From Alphaproteobacteria bacterium (GTDB taxonomy: Bacteria; Pseudomonadota; Alphaproteobacteria; SHVP01): DNA of 64,000 nucleotides. This document shows positions 29,050 through 38,485 of this stretch, one piece after another (the stretch's first letter is position 1; each line of letters starts with the position of its first letter). The translations under genes and the position numbers were made by a program. The notes under the pieces are model-generated. The model ran no database searches. It saw only the letters and a list, made by a program, of their open reading frames with translations, and had not been told where the DNA came from. Location of the stretch: NCBI GenBank assembly GCA_040216735.1, contig JAVJOO010000005.1:372001-436000 (forward strand). The letters are read 5' to 3'.

Positions 29050-29382
29050 CGTCGTCCCTTTTGCCTAGCCGGACTGCTAAACCCCGCGTTCTACGGCTAC
29101 CGCGTTGCCCAATGCTGCCCACGCGTCGCCGACCAAGCCCCAAATACCTAGACCGCTGGGCGGTCCCCGTCGAGGAAAATTCCCTTTTTCCATCAGAGGT
29201 TAAGGTGACAGGCCGACAAGGCTTGGGAGTCGGTGGGGCAACTGTCACCGTCGCCGCGGGTATCGAGCGCCGGTTGGCGTCCGCCCGGCATGATCTCAAG
29301 GGGATTATTCTCGAGTGGCGGCGCGTTAAGGTCTTACCGCCCCGGCGGATTTGCCCCCGTGGAACCAAGGAATCCCGCCACG
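29050..29382. other. 333-bp gap with no recognised gene
   Basis: This divergent intergenic region should hold the promoters of dxs and of the di-heme oxidoreductase gene. I find no convincing small gene, tRNA or strong hairpin. An xseB gene, often found next to dxs, is not here. Confidence 0.6.
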
Positions 29383-30792
29383 ATGAATACACCGGCCAAC
29401 AACGATCCCCCCCGCGCACGGGGCTGGCTGGCCGCCGGTGTCGCCGGGCTCCTGCTGGTCCCCCTCGCCGGAACTAGCGCTCAGAACGCGCGCGACGCGG
29501 CAAGCGGCGGCGCCACCACCCGGACGGTCGCAACCGGCAATGCGTTCTCGTCGCCCGCGCGTAACCTGCCGCCGCAGTGGCGCCAGCGCTTCTTCGACGG
29601 CAACAGGATCTTCAACGCAGTTTGGGTGGCGCCGCCAAACGCGGATACGGCGTTCGTTGGGCTTGGACCCACGTTCAATGCTGCGTCCTGTGCCGACTGT
29701 CACGCCCGCGACGGCCGCGGCGCACCGCCGTCGCACGGAGAACCGATGTTGAGCATGTTGGTGCGCGTCAGCATCGCGGGAAGCGACGTGACCGGCGGGC
29801 CGATGCCGCACCCCGCGCTCGGTCTGCAGATCAACAGCCGCGCTGTTCCGGGTGTCCCGGATGAAGGACGAGTGGATCTCGCCTATGTCGAGATTCCCGG
29901 CCGGTACGGCGACGGCACGGCGTTTTCGCTGCGCGCGCCGCGTTATGCCTACGTGCCGTCCAACGCGGTGCCGGAGGGCGGCGATTTGCTGCTGTCGCCA
30001 CGGGTTGCACCGGCGGTTTTTGGGTTGGGTTTGCTGGAAGCGATGGCCGAGGACGACATCGTCGGCCGGGCCGACCCAGACGATGCCGACGGCGACGGTA
30101 TCTCAGGGCGGGCGAACCGCGTTTGGGACGCGGCCGCCGGCGCGTTGCGGATCGGGCGGTTCGGCTGGAAGGCCAACAGCGCCAGTTTGCGCGATCAGAA
30201 TGCCGCCGCTTTGCTGGGCGACATGGGGATCACCTCCGACGTCTTTCCCGACGAGAACTGCCCGCCCATGCAGGCCGCCTGCATCGGTGCCACGGCGGGC
30301 GCGACGGGTGTCGAAGCGAGTGGCACCGTGCTCGACGATCTGACTTTCTACATGGAAAGCGTTGCGGTCCCGGCGCGGCGCCGGATCGACGACCCGGCGG
30401 TGATACGGGGCGAAGCGCTGTTCGAGAGCTCCGGGTGCAGCGCGTGCCATACGCCGCGCGTGACCACCGGCGATCACGCCAATCCGATTGTCGCCCGCCA
30501 AACCATCCAGCCGTTCACAGATTTGCTCCTGCACGATATGGGCGAGGGCCTCGCCGACGGCAAGCCCGACTTTCTTGCCAGCGGGCGCGAGTGGCGGACG
30601 CCGCCGCTGTGGGGTCTGGGCTTGATCGAGACCGTGAGCGGCCATGAATTCCTTTTGCATGACGGCCGTGCCCGCGGCATTGCCGAGGCCATTCTATGGC
30701 ACGGCGGTGAGGCCGAAGCTTCACGCGAACGCTTTCGGAATCTGCCTGCAAGCGACCGCGCGGACTTGTTGACGTTCCTGCGCTCGCTTTAA
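29383..30792 (+). CDS. di-heme oxidoreductase family protein (thiol oxidoreductase-like)
   Basis: A 469-residue exported protein with a signal-like N-terminus (WLAAGVAGLLLVPLAGTSAQ) and two c-type heme sites: CADCHARDGRG near residue 103 and CSACHTPR near residue 352. The layout matches the DHOR family (COG3488), relatives of di-heme cytochrome c peroxidases, often annotated as thiol oxidoreductases. It should act in the periplasm in electron transfer. The start at 29383 places the signal peptide at the N-terminus and is preferred over upstream in-frame codons. No partner genes adjoin it, so the electron donor and acceptor are unknown. Confidence 0.82.
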   Translation: MNTPANNDPPRARGWLAAGVAGLLLVPLAGTSAQNARDAASGGATTRTVATGNAFSSPARNLPPQWRQRFFDGNRIFNAVWVAPPNADTAFVGLGPTFNAASCADCHARDGRGAPPSHGEPMLSMLVRVSIAGSDVTGGPMPHPALGLQINSRAVPGVPDEGRVDLAYVEIPGRYGDGTAFSLRAPRYAYVPSNAVPEGGDLLLSPRVAPAVFGLGLLEAMAEDDIVGRADPDDADGDGISGRANRVWDAAAGALRIGRFGWKANSASLRDQNAAALLGDMGITSDVFPDENCPPMQAACIGATAGATGVEASGTVLDDLTFYMESVAVPARRRIDDPAVIRGEALFESSGCSACHTPRVTTGDHANPIVARQTIQPFTDLLLHDMGEGLADGKPDFLASGREWRTPPLWGLGLIETVSGHEFLLHDGRARGIAEAILWHGGEAEASRERFRNLPASDRADLLTFLRSL

Positions 30793-30857
30793 CGCCGGGT
30801 TGCGGGCCCCGTCGCGATGGGCTGTTATCGCCCACCGGCAAACAGGAGCGCGATACC

Positions 30858-32012
30858 GTGGCGTTAGACCGAGAGACTTTTGAACACCTGCGCGACAATG
30901 TGCGCCGCTTCGTGCGGGAACGTCTGGTGCCCCATGAAGCCCAGGTCGGCGAGAGCAACGAAATCCCCGCTGCAGTGCTGGACGAGATGCGCGCGCTGGG
31001 CCTGTTCGGCCTGACCATCCCGCCTGAGTTCGGCGGACTTGGGCTCAACACCGAAGAAGAGGTTCAGATCGCGTTTGAGTTGGGCTGGACGTCGCCGGCT
31101 TTCCGTTCGGCATTCGGCACAAACGTCGGGATCGGCTCGCAGGGCATCGTCCTGGACGGAACCGACGCCCAACGGGAAACCTATTTGCCCCGATTGGCCA
31201 GCGGCGATATCACCAGTTCCTTCGCGCTAACCGAACCCGATTCGGGATCGGATGCCGGTGCGTTGCGCACGAGCGCACGACGAGACGGCGAGGACTACGT
31301 CATCAACGGCACCAAACGCTTTATCACCAATGCGCCACGCGCGGGGTTGTTTACGTTGATGGCGCGGACCAACCCAGACGAAAAAGGGGCGCGCGGCGTG
31401 TCGGCGTTCCTGATCGAGGCGCCCCGCCCCGGCCTCACGATCGGCAAACCCGATCGCAAGATGGGACAGCACGGCAGCCTGACCGCCGACGTGATTTTCG
31501 ACAATTGCCGGGTGCCCGCCAGCGCGCTCCTCGGCGGCGCCGAAGGCCAAGGTTTCAAGACCGCGATGAAGGTGCTCGACCGCGGGCGATTGCATATCGC
31601 GGCTGTAGCGAGCGGCATCGCCGAAAGACTAATCCACGATTCGACGCACTACGCCAAGGAACGCCAGCAGTTTGGCAAACCGATCGGCGAATTTCAGTTG
31701 GTCCAGGCAATGCTGGCCGACAGCCGTACCGAAAGCTACGCCGCGCGTACCATGATTATGGATGCCGCGCGACGGCGCGATCTCGGCGAAGAAGTCACCG
31801 AGGAAATCGCCTGCTGCAAACTCTTTGCGAGCGAAATGGTCGGGCGGGTCGCGGACCGCGCCGTGCAGATCCACGGCGGGTCGGGCTATATCGCCGATCA
31901 TGGAATCGAGCGGTTCTACCGCGACGTCCGCCTGTTCCGGCTGTACGAAGGCACGAGCGAAATCCAGCGGATCATCATCGCCCGCAGCATGATGAAACGG
32001 ACAAGCGCCTAG
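30858..32012 (+). CDS. acyl-CoA dehydrogenase
   Basis: A 384-residue FAD-dependent acyl-CoA dehydrogenase that introduces an alpha-beta double bond in an acyl-CoA. Motifs: FALTEPDSGSDAGAL (FAD and substrate), INGTKRFITNA, and RFYRDVRLFRLYEGTSEIQRIIIARSM with the catalytic Glu in YEGTSEIQ. All domains are complete. It stands alone between a cytochrome gene and an AllA-like gene on the other strand (4-bp overlap), so the substrate is not indicated. Confidence 0.93.
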   Translation: MALDRETFEHLRDNVRRFVRERLVPHEAQVGESNEIPAAVLDEMRALGLFGLTIPPEFGGLGLNTEEEVQIAFELGWTSPAFRSAFGTNVGIGSQGIVLDGTDAQRETYLPRLASGDITSSFALTEPDSGSDAGALRTSARRDGEDYVINGTKRFITNAPRAGLFTLMARTNPDEKGARGVSAFLIEAPRPGLTIGKPDRKMGQHGSLTADVIFDNCRVPASALLGGAEGQGFKTAMKVLDRGRLHIAAVASGIAERLIHDSTHYAKERQQFGKPIGEFQLVQAMLADSRTESYAARTMIMDAARRRDLGEEVTEEIACCKLFASEMVGRVADRAVQIHGGSGYIADHGIERFYRDVRLFRLYEGTSEIQRIIIARSMMKRTSA

Positions 32013-32575
32013 CCCGCCATCAACCCCTTGGGGTCAGTGAGGCGAAAGCGCTTGCCGTATTCCTTTTCGTAGTCGACGAGTTGGGTGAGCTTGCCGGGTT
32101 TACCGGCCAGCATCTCGGTCAGTTCCGCCGTCGTGTGGGCGTCGGTGAGGAACGCAAAGGTCGCGCCGGGACGGCGGGCCGGAAACCGGCTGGAATGCCA
32201 CGTGCCCTTCCACATCATCACGCCTTGGGTGCCGTCGATATAGAACGCTCGGTAATCGCGCACGGTGGGAATCGCCGACGGATCCGAATCGGTCGGGGCC
32301 GCGAACACAGTGACCGACGCGTCGTTGTTCAGCGGTATGAATGCCTGGGTCACGGTGAAGTGGCGTTCGACCAAAGAGAATTCCAGTAACGGCTGATAGT
32401 CGAAGTTGGCGAAGTGAAGCTCCATTTTGCCGTCGATCTCGAAATCGACACCCCAGGTCGTCGCGTTGCCGCCCTGGAACAACGGCGGATCGTTGCGGGC
32501 GCCGACGACCTGACCGAAGGGTGCGAAGGCCTCGGGCGTCAGCGGCTCAATCGGAATGTCAACGAAATCGGTCAT
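32009..32575 (-). CDS. ureidoglycolate lyase (AllA) family protein
   Basis: A 188-residue cupin-fold protein of the AllA/DUF4863-like ureidoglycolate lyase family. LTPEAFAPFGQVV is the family N-terminus; ERHFTVTQAFIPLN, MMWKGTWHSSRFPA and a Pro-rich middle follow. The family cleaves ureidoglycolate to glyoxylate and urea, but no allantoin or urate genes lie nearby. A different small hydroxy-acid lyase role is possible. It is 12 bp downstream of the kinase-like gene on the same strand. Confidence 0.8.
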   Translation of the reverse strand: MTDFVDIPIEPLTPEAFAPFGQVVGARNDPPLFQGGNATTWGVDFEIDGKMELHFANFDYQPLLEFSLVERHFTVTQAFIPLNNDASVTVFAAPTDSDPSAIPTVRDYRAFYIDGTQGVMMWKGTWHSSRFPARRPGATFAFLTDAHTTAELTEMLAGKPGKLTQLVDYEKEYGKRFRLTDPKGLMAG

Positions 32576-32587
32576 GGGTTCTCCCGG

Positions 32588-33568
32588 TTAGAGCAAACCG
32601 GCCTCGCGGGCCGGCGGTTGAATCAGATCATAGAAACGCGACAGTTGGTGCGCATAGCCAACCGCCGATCGCCCGACGATATTGATCATACCGGCCATGC
32701 CGCACAGGATGAAAAGGTGCCGCACGGTAAGAAAGAAGGGGAGCAGCGCGCGTTCTTCGGTACTCAACGGACGCACCGTCTCGTAGCCCGCTAAAAAGGC
32801 CGCGTTGATCTCGGGGCCGACGCCCAGATAATCGTTGCGCCAGACGAAATGCATCAGTTCCTTGGCGAAGAAGTCGTTCCCGCAGTTATCCCAATCGAGG
32901 AACGTCAACCGACCGTCTGCGCCGAGGAACACGTTGTGCGTATGGATGTCACCGTGACACGCGCCACGCGGAAGCGCGAGTTCGGCGAGCCGTCCCGAGG
33001 CACGCTCGATAAGGGCAGCGAAAAGCCGGCCGGCGTCGGAGTCGCCGTCGACCATCGCCATCAGGGCGGGTCGGTGGCGCGCCAGGAACGCCGGCGTATC
33101 GACATCGACCGGTGCGGGCGGCTCGAACGTTAGTGCCGTCTGGTGCATCCGGGCCACGATGCCGCCGAGGCGGTGGGCGTCCTCGGCGCCGCCGTGGCGC
33201 GCCATCGGTGCGCCGTCGGCCCACGAAAAGAGCGACAAATGGCGCGGCCCTTCGGGCGCGATCACCGTTACAAAATCTGATCCGGCACGCGTGGCCAGCG
33301 GGACCGAAGCATCGAGCCCGCGATCGGCATGGAAGCGGATCAGCGCCATTTCGTAGCGCACCTGATCTTCGGTGCGGAAGCGGTGGCGCAGGATGCGCGC
33401 TGCCAAACGGCGGTCGCCAACGCGCACGAGGTACACTTCGTTGACGCCGCGCGACAACAATTCGGCATAGACCGGACCGCCGAGGTCGTATTCTGTCGCA
33501 ATCTCCGTGGCGACCGCGTCGGCGCGCAAAATGCTATGGGTGATCGGGATTTCGGGGACCGCTACCAT
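32588..33568 (-). CDS. phosphotransferase/kinase-like protein (APH family)
   Basis: A 326-residue protein of the aminoglycoside phosphotransferase / homoserine kinase type II superfamily. The catalytic block ACHGDIHTHNVFL and the metal-binding block LTFLDWDNCGNDFFAKEL are intact. Many such proteins phosphorylate small hydroxyl metabolites, not antibiotics. Its downstream neighbour is the AllA-like gene in the same transcription unit, so a shared metabolite is likely but unidentified. Confidence 0.82.
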   Translation of the reverse strand: MVAVPEIPITHSILRADAVATEIATEYDLGGPVYAELLSRGVNEVYLVRVGDRRLAARILRHRFRTEDQVRYEMALIRFHADRGLDASVPLATRAGSDFVTVIAPEGPRHLSLFSWADGAPMARHGGAEDAHRLGGIVARMHQTALTFEPPAPVDVDTPAFLARHRPALMAMVDGDSDAGRLFAALIERASGRLAELALPRGACHGDIHTHNVFLGADGRLTFLDWDNCGNDFFAKELMHFVWRNDYLGVGPEINAAFLAGYETVRPLSTEERALLPFFLTVRHLFILCGMAGMINIVGRSAVGYAHQLSRFYDLIQPPAREAGLL

Positions 33569-33625
33569 CGCGCTAGTCTACCGCACTGGGCCAACCGGCG
33601 GTGAACAAGCAAACGGGGAAATGAC

Positions 33626-34420
33626 ATGCCCTACGTCGAGACCGACAAGGCGCGCCTTTACTACGAACTGCACGGCGAGACCGGGCCCGTAGTCACTCTC
33701 GCGCATGGCGGGGGCGGCAACATGCTGGAGTGGTTTCAGCAAGTGCCAGCACTGCTGACCGATTACCGCGTTCTGTTGTTCGACCAGCGCGGTTGGGGCC
33801 GGTCGGCCTGCGCGGTCGCCGACATGCAATTTCCTTATTTCCCCACCGACGCCCTCGCCGTCATGGACGCCGCTGGAGTGAGGCGCACCGCCATCGTGTC
33901 GCATGCCATCGGCGGCTGGACCGCACTGGCCACGGCGATCGCCGCGCCCGACCGCATCGCCTGCATCGTGATGTCGGCCAGCGGCGGCGGCATCCTGTCG
34001 GACGGTATTTTGAAGGCCTTCCGCGACGGACCGGGGCGCGCGGTAGGCGAGCGCAGCAAAATTCAGAACGTGATGACCGCGCCGGATTTTCCCGACCGCG
34101 AACCGGCGTTGTATTTTCTGATGCGCCAGATCGGCACGTTGAACCAGGATGTTGGGGCGTTCATGAAACGCTCGCTCGACCCGGCAAACGGGGTTACCGC
34201 CGCGCGCCTTGAAAACTACCGCGTGCCGACCCTCGTGATCGGCGGTCGCGAGAGCCGCATCATCCCGCCCGACATCCTGCGTGACGCCAGCACCCAAATC
34301 CCAGGGGCCGAATTCCAGGAAATCGCCGGCGCCGGGCACGCACCGCCGTTCGAGCGACCGGATGACTTCAATGCGATGGTTCGGGCGTTCCTGGCTCGCC
34401 ACTTTCCTCCCACAGCCTAG
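33626..34420 (+). CDS. alpha/beta hydrolase fold protein lacking the canonical serine
   Basis: A 264-residue alpha/beta hydrolase-fold protein. The oxyanion region (LAHGGGGNMLEWFQQV), FDQRGWGRS and the C-terminal His (GAGHAPPF, H238) are present. The nucleophile elbow normally reads GHSxGG; here it is SHAIGG with Ala94 where the catalytic Ser should be. Either the protein is inactive or it uses a different chemistry, as in cofactor-free fold relatives. It stands alone, divergent from the kinase-like gene, and its end overlaps the VOC gene by 4 bp. Confidence 0.85.
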   Translation: MPYVETDKARLYYELHGETGPVVTLAHGGGGNMLEWFQQVPALLTDYRVLLFDQRGWGRSACAVADMQFPYFPTDALAVMDAAGVRRTAIVSHAIGGWTALATAIAAPDRIACIVMSASGGGILSDGILKAFRDGPGRAVGERSKIQNVMTAPDFPDREPALYFLMRQIGTLNQDVGAFMKRSLDPANGVTAARLENYRVPTLVIGGRESRIIPPDILRDASTQIPGAEFQEIAGAGHAPPFERPDDFNAMVRAFLARHFPPTA

Positions 34421-35430
34421 GCCTGGAGGAACGTCCAGAAATAGCCGTCGGGAGCCGTGAACGAAAACGACGGCACGCCGAATTCGTCCGGGCGGACCGA
34501 CGTCGTCGCTGTAGCGCCGCCCGCGATCACCCGCTCGCGCATCGCAGCGATGTCGGTGACGCGGTAGGTGTAGAGCGAGAACCCTAGATTCCCCGCCGCC
34601 GAATCGGCGACCACGTTCTTGCCGCCAGTGTCGCCGGTGATGCGAAAGACCCTGAGTTTTCCCGAGCGCTGCATACCTGCCGGATCATCCGGGCGCACGT
34701 CGTCGAAATCGGATTCCTTTAGGAGTTCGCCGTCGCCCAGGGGCACGACGAGGGCCGGCATCGAGCCCTTTTTTGCGACGTAGTCGACGTCATGCCGGTG
34801 CAGGCCAAGGACATCTTCGTAGAAATCGAGTGCGCCGGCATCGGCTTCCGCGACACACAGGCCGACCTGGGTGAACTGACTGGCACGGAACCGACTGGCA
34901 TCGTTGAATGCCCCGAAATGCGGGATGTCGTGGGCAAACCGCTGGACCAGGACATGCCGGCTATAAGGTTGAAAGAAGATGAATTCGCGCTTGCAGCGAA
35001 TATCGTCGGCAAAGGGTTCCTCGGTGCGGCCCGGTTCGGGCACAGGATGAAAAACCGGGCCGATGGTGTGGACGGCTTCGCCCCGCGCCTGGAGCGCTGC
35101 CGCGAAGTTGGCCACTTCCATCACAGCATTGGTTTTGGCGACAGCCCAACGGTTGCCAGGTGTGCGCAAGGGGATCGTCCCCAGACCTGCGCCGCGCGGC
35201 GTATCCCATTGCATCAGGCGTACCAACCCGTGATCCGCTTCCTGGTGGTGCAGACGGCAGGATGTCAACGCTGAGTCGACGCCGTAAAGTCGCGCCGCCT
35301 CGACCGCCGCGAGCGTGCCGCGCGGGCCGGCGCGATAACCAAATAGAGTCCAGTAGTGAAGCGCTTGCGCGATGTCGGGGACGCCGACGCCGACTTCGTA
35401 CACGCCGCCCACTACCGCCGGATCGGACAT
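34417..35430 (-). CDS. VOC family protein (glyoxalase/dioxygenase fold)
   Basis: A 337-residue vicinal-oxygen-chelate protein with two fused modules. The first has VYEVGVGVPDIAQALHYWTLFGY and the second FTQVGLCVAEADAGALDFYEDVLGL, ending in FSFTAPDGYFWTFLQA. The fold supports glyoxalase, isomerase or extradiol dioxygenase chemistry. Metal ligands are not certain, so no activity is assigned. Confidence 0.8.
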   Translation of the reverse strand: MSDPAVVGGVYEVGVGVPDIAQALHYWTLFGYRAGPRGTLAAVEAARLYGVDSALTSCRLHHQEADHGLVRLMQWDTPRGAGLGTIPLRTPGNRWAVAKTNAVMEVANFAAALQARGEAVHTIGPVFHPVPEPGRTEEPFADDIRCKREFIFFQPYSRHVLVQRFAHDIPHFGAFNDASRFRASQFTQVGLCVAEADAGALDFYEDVLGLHRHDVDYVAKKGSMPALVVPLGDGELLKESDFDDVRPDDPAGMQRSGKLRVFRITGDTGGKNVVADSAAGNLGFSLYTYRVTDIAAMRERVIAGGATATTSVRPDEFGVPSFSFTAPDGYFWTFLQA

Positions 35431-35572
35431 GGTTCGCTCTCTCCGCTTGCTGCTTAGAGGTGGTCGTTCGCCCGACGATAGCGCGATCCTTCAAGCATGG
35501 GGCGGAAAATGCTGCTTGCGGCGCACCGAAAGGATAAGTTCAAGGGTAGTCCCTCAAACGCCAGGATACCCC

Positions 35573-36778
35573 ATGACCGAGGCCTTCATTTGCGACTCCA
35601 TTCGAACCCCGATCGGGCGCTACGGCGGCGGCTTGGCATCGGTCCGCACCGACGATCTCGCCGCGCTGCCGGTGGCCGAACTGATGCGGCGTAACGCGGG
35701 CGTAGATTGGGAGAGCGTCGACGACGTCTTGTTCGGGTGCGCCAATCAGTCGGGCGAAGACAACCGGAACGTCGCGCGCATGGCACTACTTCTCGCCGGC
35801 CTGCCAGACCGGATCGCCGGCGCGACGATCAATCGGCTGTGCGGTTCGGGGCTCGATGCAACCGGCACGATGGCACGCGGCATCCGCAGCGGCGATATCG
35901 ACATCGGAATCGTCGGCGGGGTCGAGAGCATGACCCGCGCGCCGTTCGTGATGGCGAAGGCCGATGCACCTTTTTCACGCAAGGCTGAGGTGTTCGACAC
36001 GACGTTAGGATGGCGTTTCGTCAATCCGAAGATGAAAGAGGCGCACGGCGTCGACTCGATGGGCGAGACCGCCGAGAACGTCGCCGAAGAATTTCAGGTA
36101 TCGCGCGCCGACCAGGACGCCTTCGCCCTTCGGAGTCAGCAGCGCGCGGGGGCCGCGATATCGTCGGGTGTCCTGGCCGAAGAAATCGTACCCGTGTCAA
36201 TCCCCCAGCGCCGCGGCGAGGCCATCGTTGTCGACCGCGACGAGCACGCTCGACCGGAAGTGACTTTGGACGATCTGGCCAAGCTCAAGCCGGTATTCCG
36301 CAAGGATGGCTCGGTGACGGCAGGTAATGCATCGGGTATCAACGACGGCGCCGCCGCGATGATTGTCGCCAGCGAGAAGGCCGCCCGCGACAACGGCCTG
36401 GAGCCCAAGGCACGGGTGGTCGCGATGGCGACCGCCGGCGTCGCCCCGCGCATCATGGGATTCGGTCCGGCACCGGCCACCCGCAAGGTTTTGGCGCGCG
36501 CCGGCCTCGGGATCGGCGACATAGACGTCGTCGAACTCAACGAGGCCTTTGCCAGCCAGGCGCTCGCGGTTCTACGCGACCTCGGCCTGCCGGACGACGC
36601 CGAACACGTGAACCCGAACGGCGGGGCGATCGCGTTGGGCCACCCACTCGGCATGAGCGGTGTCCGGATGGCCCTGACGGTAACGCGCGAATTGCACCGG
36701 CGCGGCGGCAAGTACGCGCTGTGCACGATGTGCATCGGCGTCGGCCAGGGGATTGCGCTCGTCTTAGAACGCGTCTGA
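35573..36778 (+). CDS. acetyl-CoA acyltransferase (thiolase), PcaF/FadA-like
   Basis: A 401-residue thiolase. The active Cys is C90 in [11 protein letters not shown], the His block is [17 protein letters not shown], and the second Cys is in [10 protein letters not shown]. The subfamily resembles 3-oxoadipyl-CoA thiolase (PcaF/PaaJ), but no beta-ketoadipate genes adjoin. The start at 35573 ([19 protein letters not shown]) is family-like; longer in-frame readings begin inside the VOC gene region. The MaoC gene 45 bp away converges on it. Confidence 0.92.
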   Translation: MTEAFICDSIRTPIGRYGGGLASVRTDDLAALPVAELMRRNAGVDWESVDDVLFGCANQSGEDNRNVARMALLLAGLPDRIAGATINRLCGSGLDATGTMARGIRSGDIDIGIVGGVESMTRAPFVMAKADAPFSRKAEVFDTTLGWRFVNPKMKEAHGVDSMGETAENVAEEFQVSRADQDAFALRSQQRAGAAISSGVLAEEIVPVSIPQRRGEAIVVDRDEHARPEVTLDDLAKLKPVFRKDGSVTAGNASGINDGAAAMIVASEKAARDNGLEPKARVVAMATAGVAPRIMGFGPAPATRKVLARAGLGIGDIDVVELNEAFASQALAVLRDLGLPDDAEHVNPNGGAIALGHPLGMSGVRMALTVTRELHRRGGKYALCTMCIGVGQGIALVLERV

Positions 36779-36823
36779 AAGGGCCAACCGGGCGATCTGC
36801 CGGAGCAGGCCGCGCCGCGGGAC

Positions 36824-37339
36824 TTAGTAGTCCGCGCGATCGTCGACGCCGTGGCCGCGCTTGGGCACGAGGAACGATCGCTCGTAGGTCATGAAGACGG
36901 TCCCGTCGTCCTTCTTGCCGGTCGTCTTGATAGTAACGATGCCCTGCGTCGGGCGCGACTTGGATTCGCGTTTACTCAGCACTTCGCTCTCGGCATAGAG
37001 CGTATCGCCGGCAAAGACCGGGGAACTGAGCTTGATCTTGTCCCAGCCCAAATTGGCGATGGCCTTTTGGGAGGTGTCGCTGACGCTCATGCCCGCCACG
37101 ATGGCGAGGGTAAGCGCAGAGTTCACCAGCGGTTTTCCGAATTCGCTCTTGCGCGCGTAGGCGTAGTCGAAATGGACAGGGTGGGTGTTCATCGTGAGGT
37201 TGGTGAACCAAATGTTGTCGGTTTCGGTGATCGTGCGACCGGGCCGGTGTTCGTAGACGTCGCCGACTTCGAAATCCTCGTAGTAGCGTCCGAGGTCCTC
37301 GCGGTAGCGCTGCGGGCCGATTTCTTTTCTTCCGTACAT
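36824..37339 (-). CDS. MaoC family dehydratase/hydratase
   Basis: A 171-residue hotdog-fold enzyme of the MaoC-like type. [26 protein letters not shown] and [29 protein letters not shown] carry the hydratase motif (Asp and His in the THPVHFD region). It probably hydrates an enoyl-CoA. Its start overlaps the PaaI gene stop by 1 bp. Confidence 0.87.
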   Translation of the reverse strand: MYGRKEIGPQRYREDLGRYYEDFEVGDVYEHRPGRTITETDNIWFTNLTMNTHPVHFDYAYARKSEFGKPLVNSALTLAIVAGMSVSDTSQKAIANLGWDKIKLSSPVFAGDTLYAESEVLSKRESKSRPTQGIVTIKTTGKKDDGTVFMTYERSFLVPKRGHGVDDRADY

Positions 37340-37821
37340 TACGCTTCTCCTGGTTGATTGACTTGCGGGGCGCCGCCGCGGCGACGGTCGAGCGTTTTGA
37401 ATACCGCCGAGGCCGTCAGCAGCGACCGCGGCCCCGCGACGAGAGTAGTTTCCGCAAACACAAGGTTACGGGTTTCGCGGGTGACGATGGGCCTTGCTTC
37501 GACCCAGTCGCCGGACTTGGCAGGCGCCAAATACTCCATCACTAACCGTATTGTCACGGTCAACCGGCCAAAATCGCGCGACGGAAATTGCCCCAATACG
37601 ATATCTGCAAAGGTTGCGAGCATGCCGCCGTGCAGGACACCGCCGATGTTCAGGTGTTTGGGTTGGACCCGAAAGCCATAGAGGTTGCCGGAATCGTCGT
37701 CGCGCTGGAACACGGGCCCAACCAGCACGCCGAATGGGGAACGCTTTTCCAACAAATAGAATCCAGGGGGCGCGTCAGCACCCGCCGTTTCCGGACTATC
37801 GCCGCCATTCTGCCCGCCCAT
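37339..37821 (-). CDS. PaaI family thioesterase
   Basis: A 160-residue hotdog-fold thioesterase of the PaaI/YbgC-like group. The LHGGMLATFADIVLGQ helix and GDWVEARPIVTRETRNLVFAE strand region are typical. It should hydrolyse an acyl-CoA. It precedes and overlaps the MaoC gene by 1 bp, so the two are cotranscribed. Confidence 0.85.
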   Translation of the reverse strand: MGGQNGGDSPETAGADAPPGFYLLEKRSPFGVLVGPVFQRDDDSGNLYGFRVQPKHLNIGGVLHGGMLATFADIVLGQFPSRDFGRLTVTIRLVMEYLAPAKSGDWVEARPIVTRETRNLVFAETTLVAGPRSLLTASAVFKTLDRRRGGAPQVNQPGEA

Positions 37822-37826
37822 TGCGT

Positions 37827-38339
37827 TTACGGCGCATTCCCAAAGACCGGGTGGCGGACAATGTCGCCGATTTCGATCCCGTAACGGTCGGCAACGCCGG
37901 CGTTGGTTTCCAGAACGGCCAAAACCGGTTCCGGCGAGGCGATCCCTTCTTCGGAATGGGGGACGGTGCGCTTGGCGATTTTCACGATCCGCCCGTCGGC
38001 TTTGATGAAAAACATGTCGAGCGGGATCAGCGTATTGCGCATCCAGAACGAGACCGGCTGTTCGCGCTTGAAATCGAACAGCATGCCAGCCTTGGGCGCC
38101 AGGCTCTCGCGGTGCATCAGGCCACGCGCGCGGGTCTCGTTATTGTCGGCGACTTCGACCGTGAAGACGACGGGCCCGGAGGCCGCAACGACGACGACGT
38201 CTTCGCCGGTCAGGCGGTCCTCTGCCGCGCTCCCCGTCAACTCCTGCCCGGCCAGCGTTACCGCGAGGCCAAGGATCAGAATGATGACGATATACAGCAG
38301 CGGCCGCTTCAGGCCTTCAAAGTCCGGTCCTTTGGACAC
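37827..38339 (-). CDS. DUF192 family protein
   Basis: A 170-residue protein with an N-terminal membrane anchor (about residues 13-30) and a DUF192 domain: [53 protein letters not shown]. Function unknown across the family; it is usually periplasmic and often near cold-shock protein genes. Here a cold-shock gene is about 3 kb away. GTG start at 38339. Confidence 0.88.
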   Translation of the reverse strand: MSKGPDFEGLKRPLLYIVIILILGLAVTLAGQELTGSAAEDRLTGEDVVVVAASGPVVFTVEVADNNETRARGLMHRESLAPKAGMLFDFKREQPVSFWMRNTLIPLDMFFIKADGRIVKIAKRTVPHSEEGIASPEPVLAVLETNAGVADRYGIEIGDIVRHPVFGNAP

Positions 38340-38402
38340 GTCGGCGATCTCTCCCGATAAACGTTCTCAACCGCACCTCACCGCATTATAGTGGTCGGAT
38401 CA

Positions 38403-38485
38403 AGCGGGGGGAGCCTTTGGCTGAGAGGTTCCGCTGGAACGACCCCTCGAACCTGATCCGGTTAGTACCGGCGAAGGGACGCGCT
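38403..38485 (+). ncRNA. TPP (thiamine pyrophosphate) riboswitch
   Basis: The conserved THI-box segments are present: GGGGGAGC, CTGAGAGG (38421-38428), and ACCTGATCCGG, then TTAGTACCGGCGAAGGGA (to 38479). AGCG (38403-38406) can pair with CGCT (38482-38485) to close P1. The aptamer ends directly at the ATG of the downstream ABC ATPase gene, so its 3' strand doubles as the ribosome-binding site (AAGGGA). High thiamine diphosphate should block translation of the transporter. Confidence 0.93.

Noticed and set aside
38417-38485. Upstream start for the ThiZ ATPase
   Set aside because: It lies within the TPP aptamer, and the conserved protein starts at 38486.
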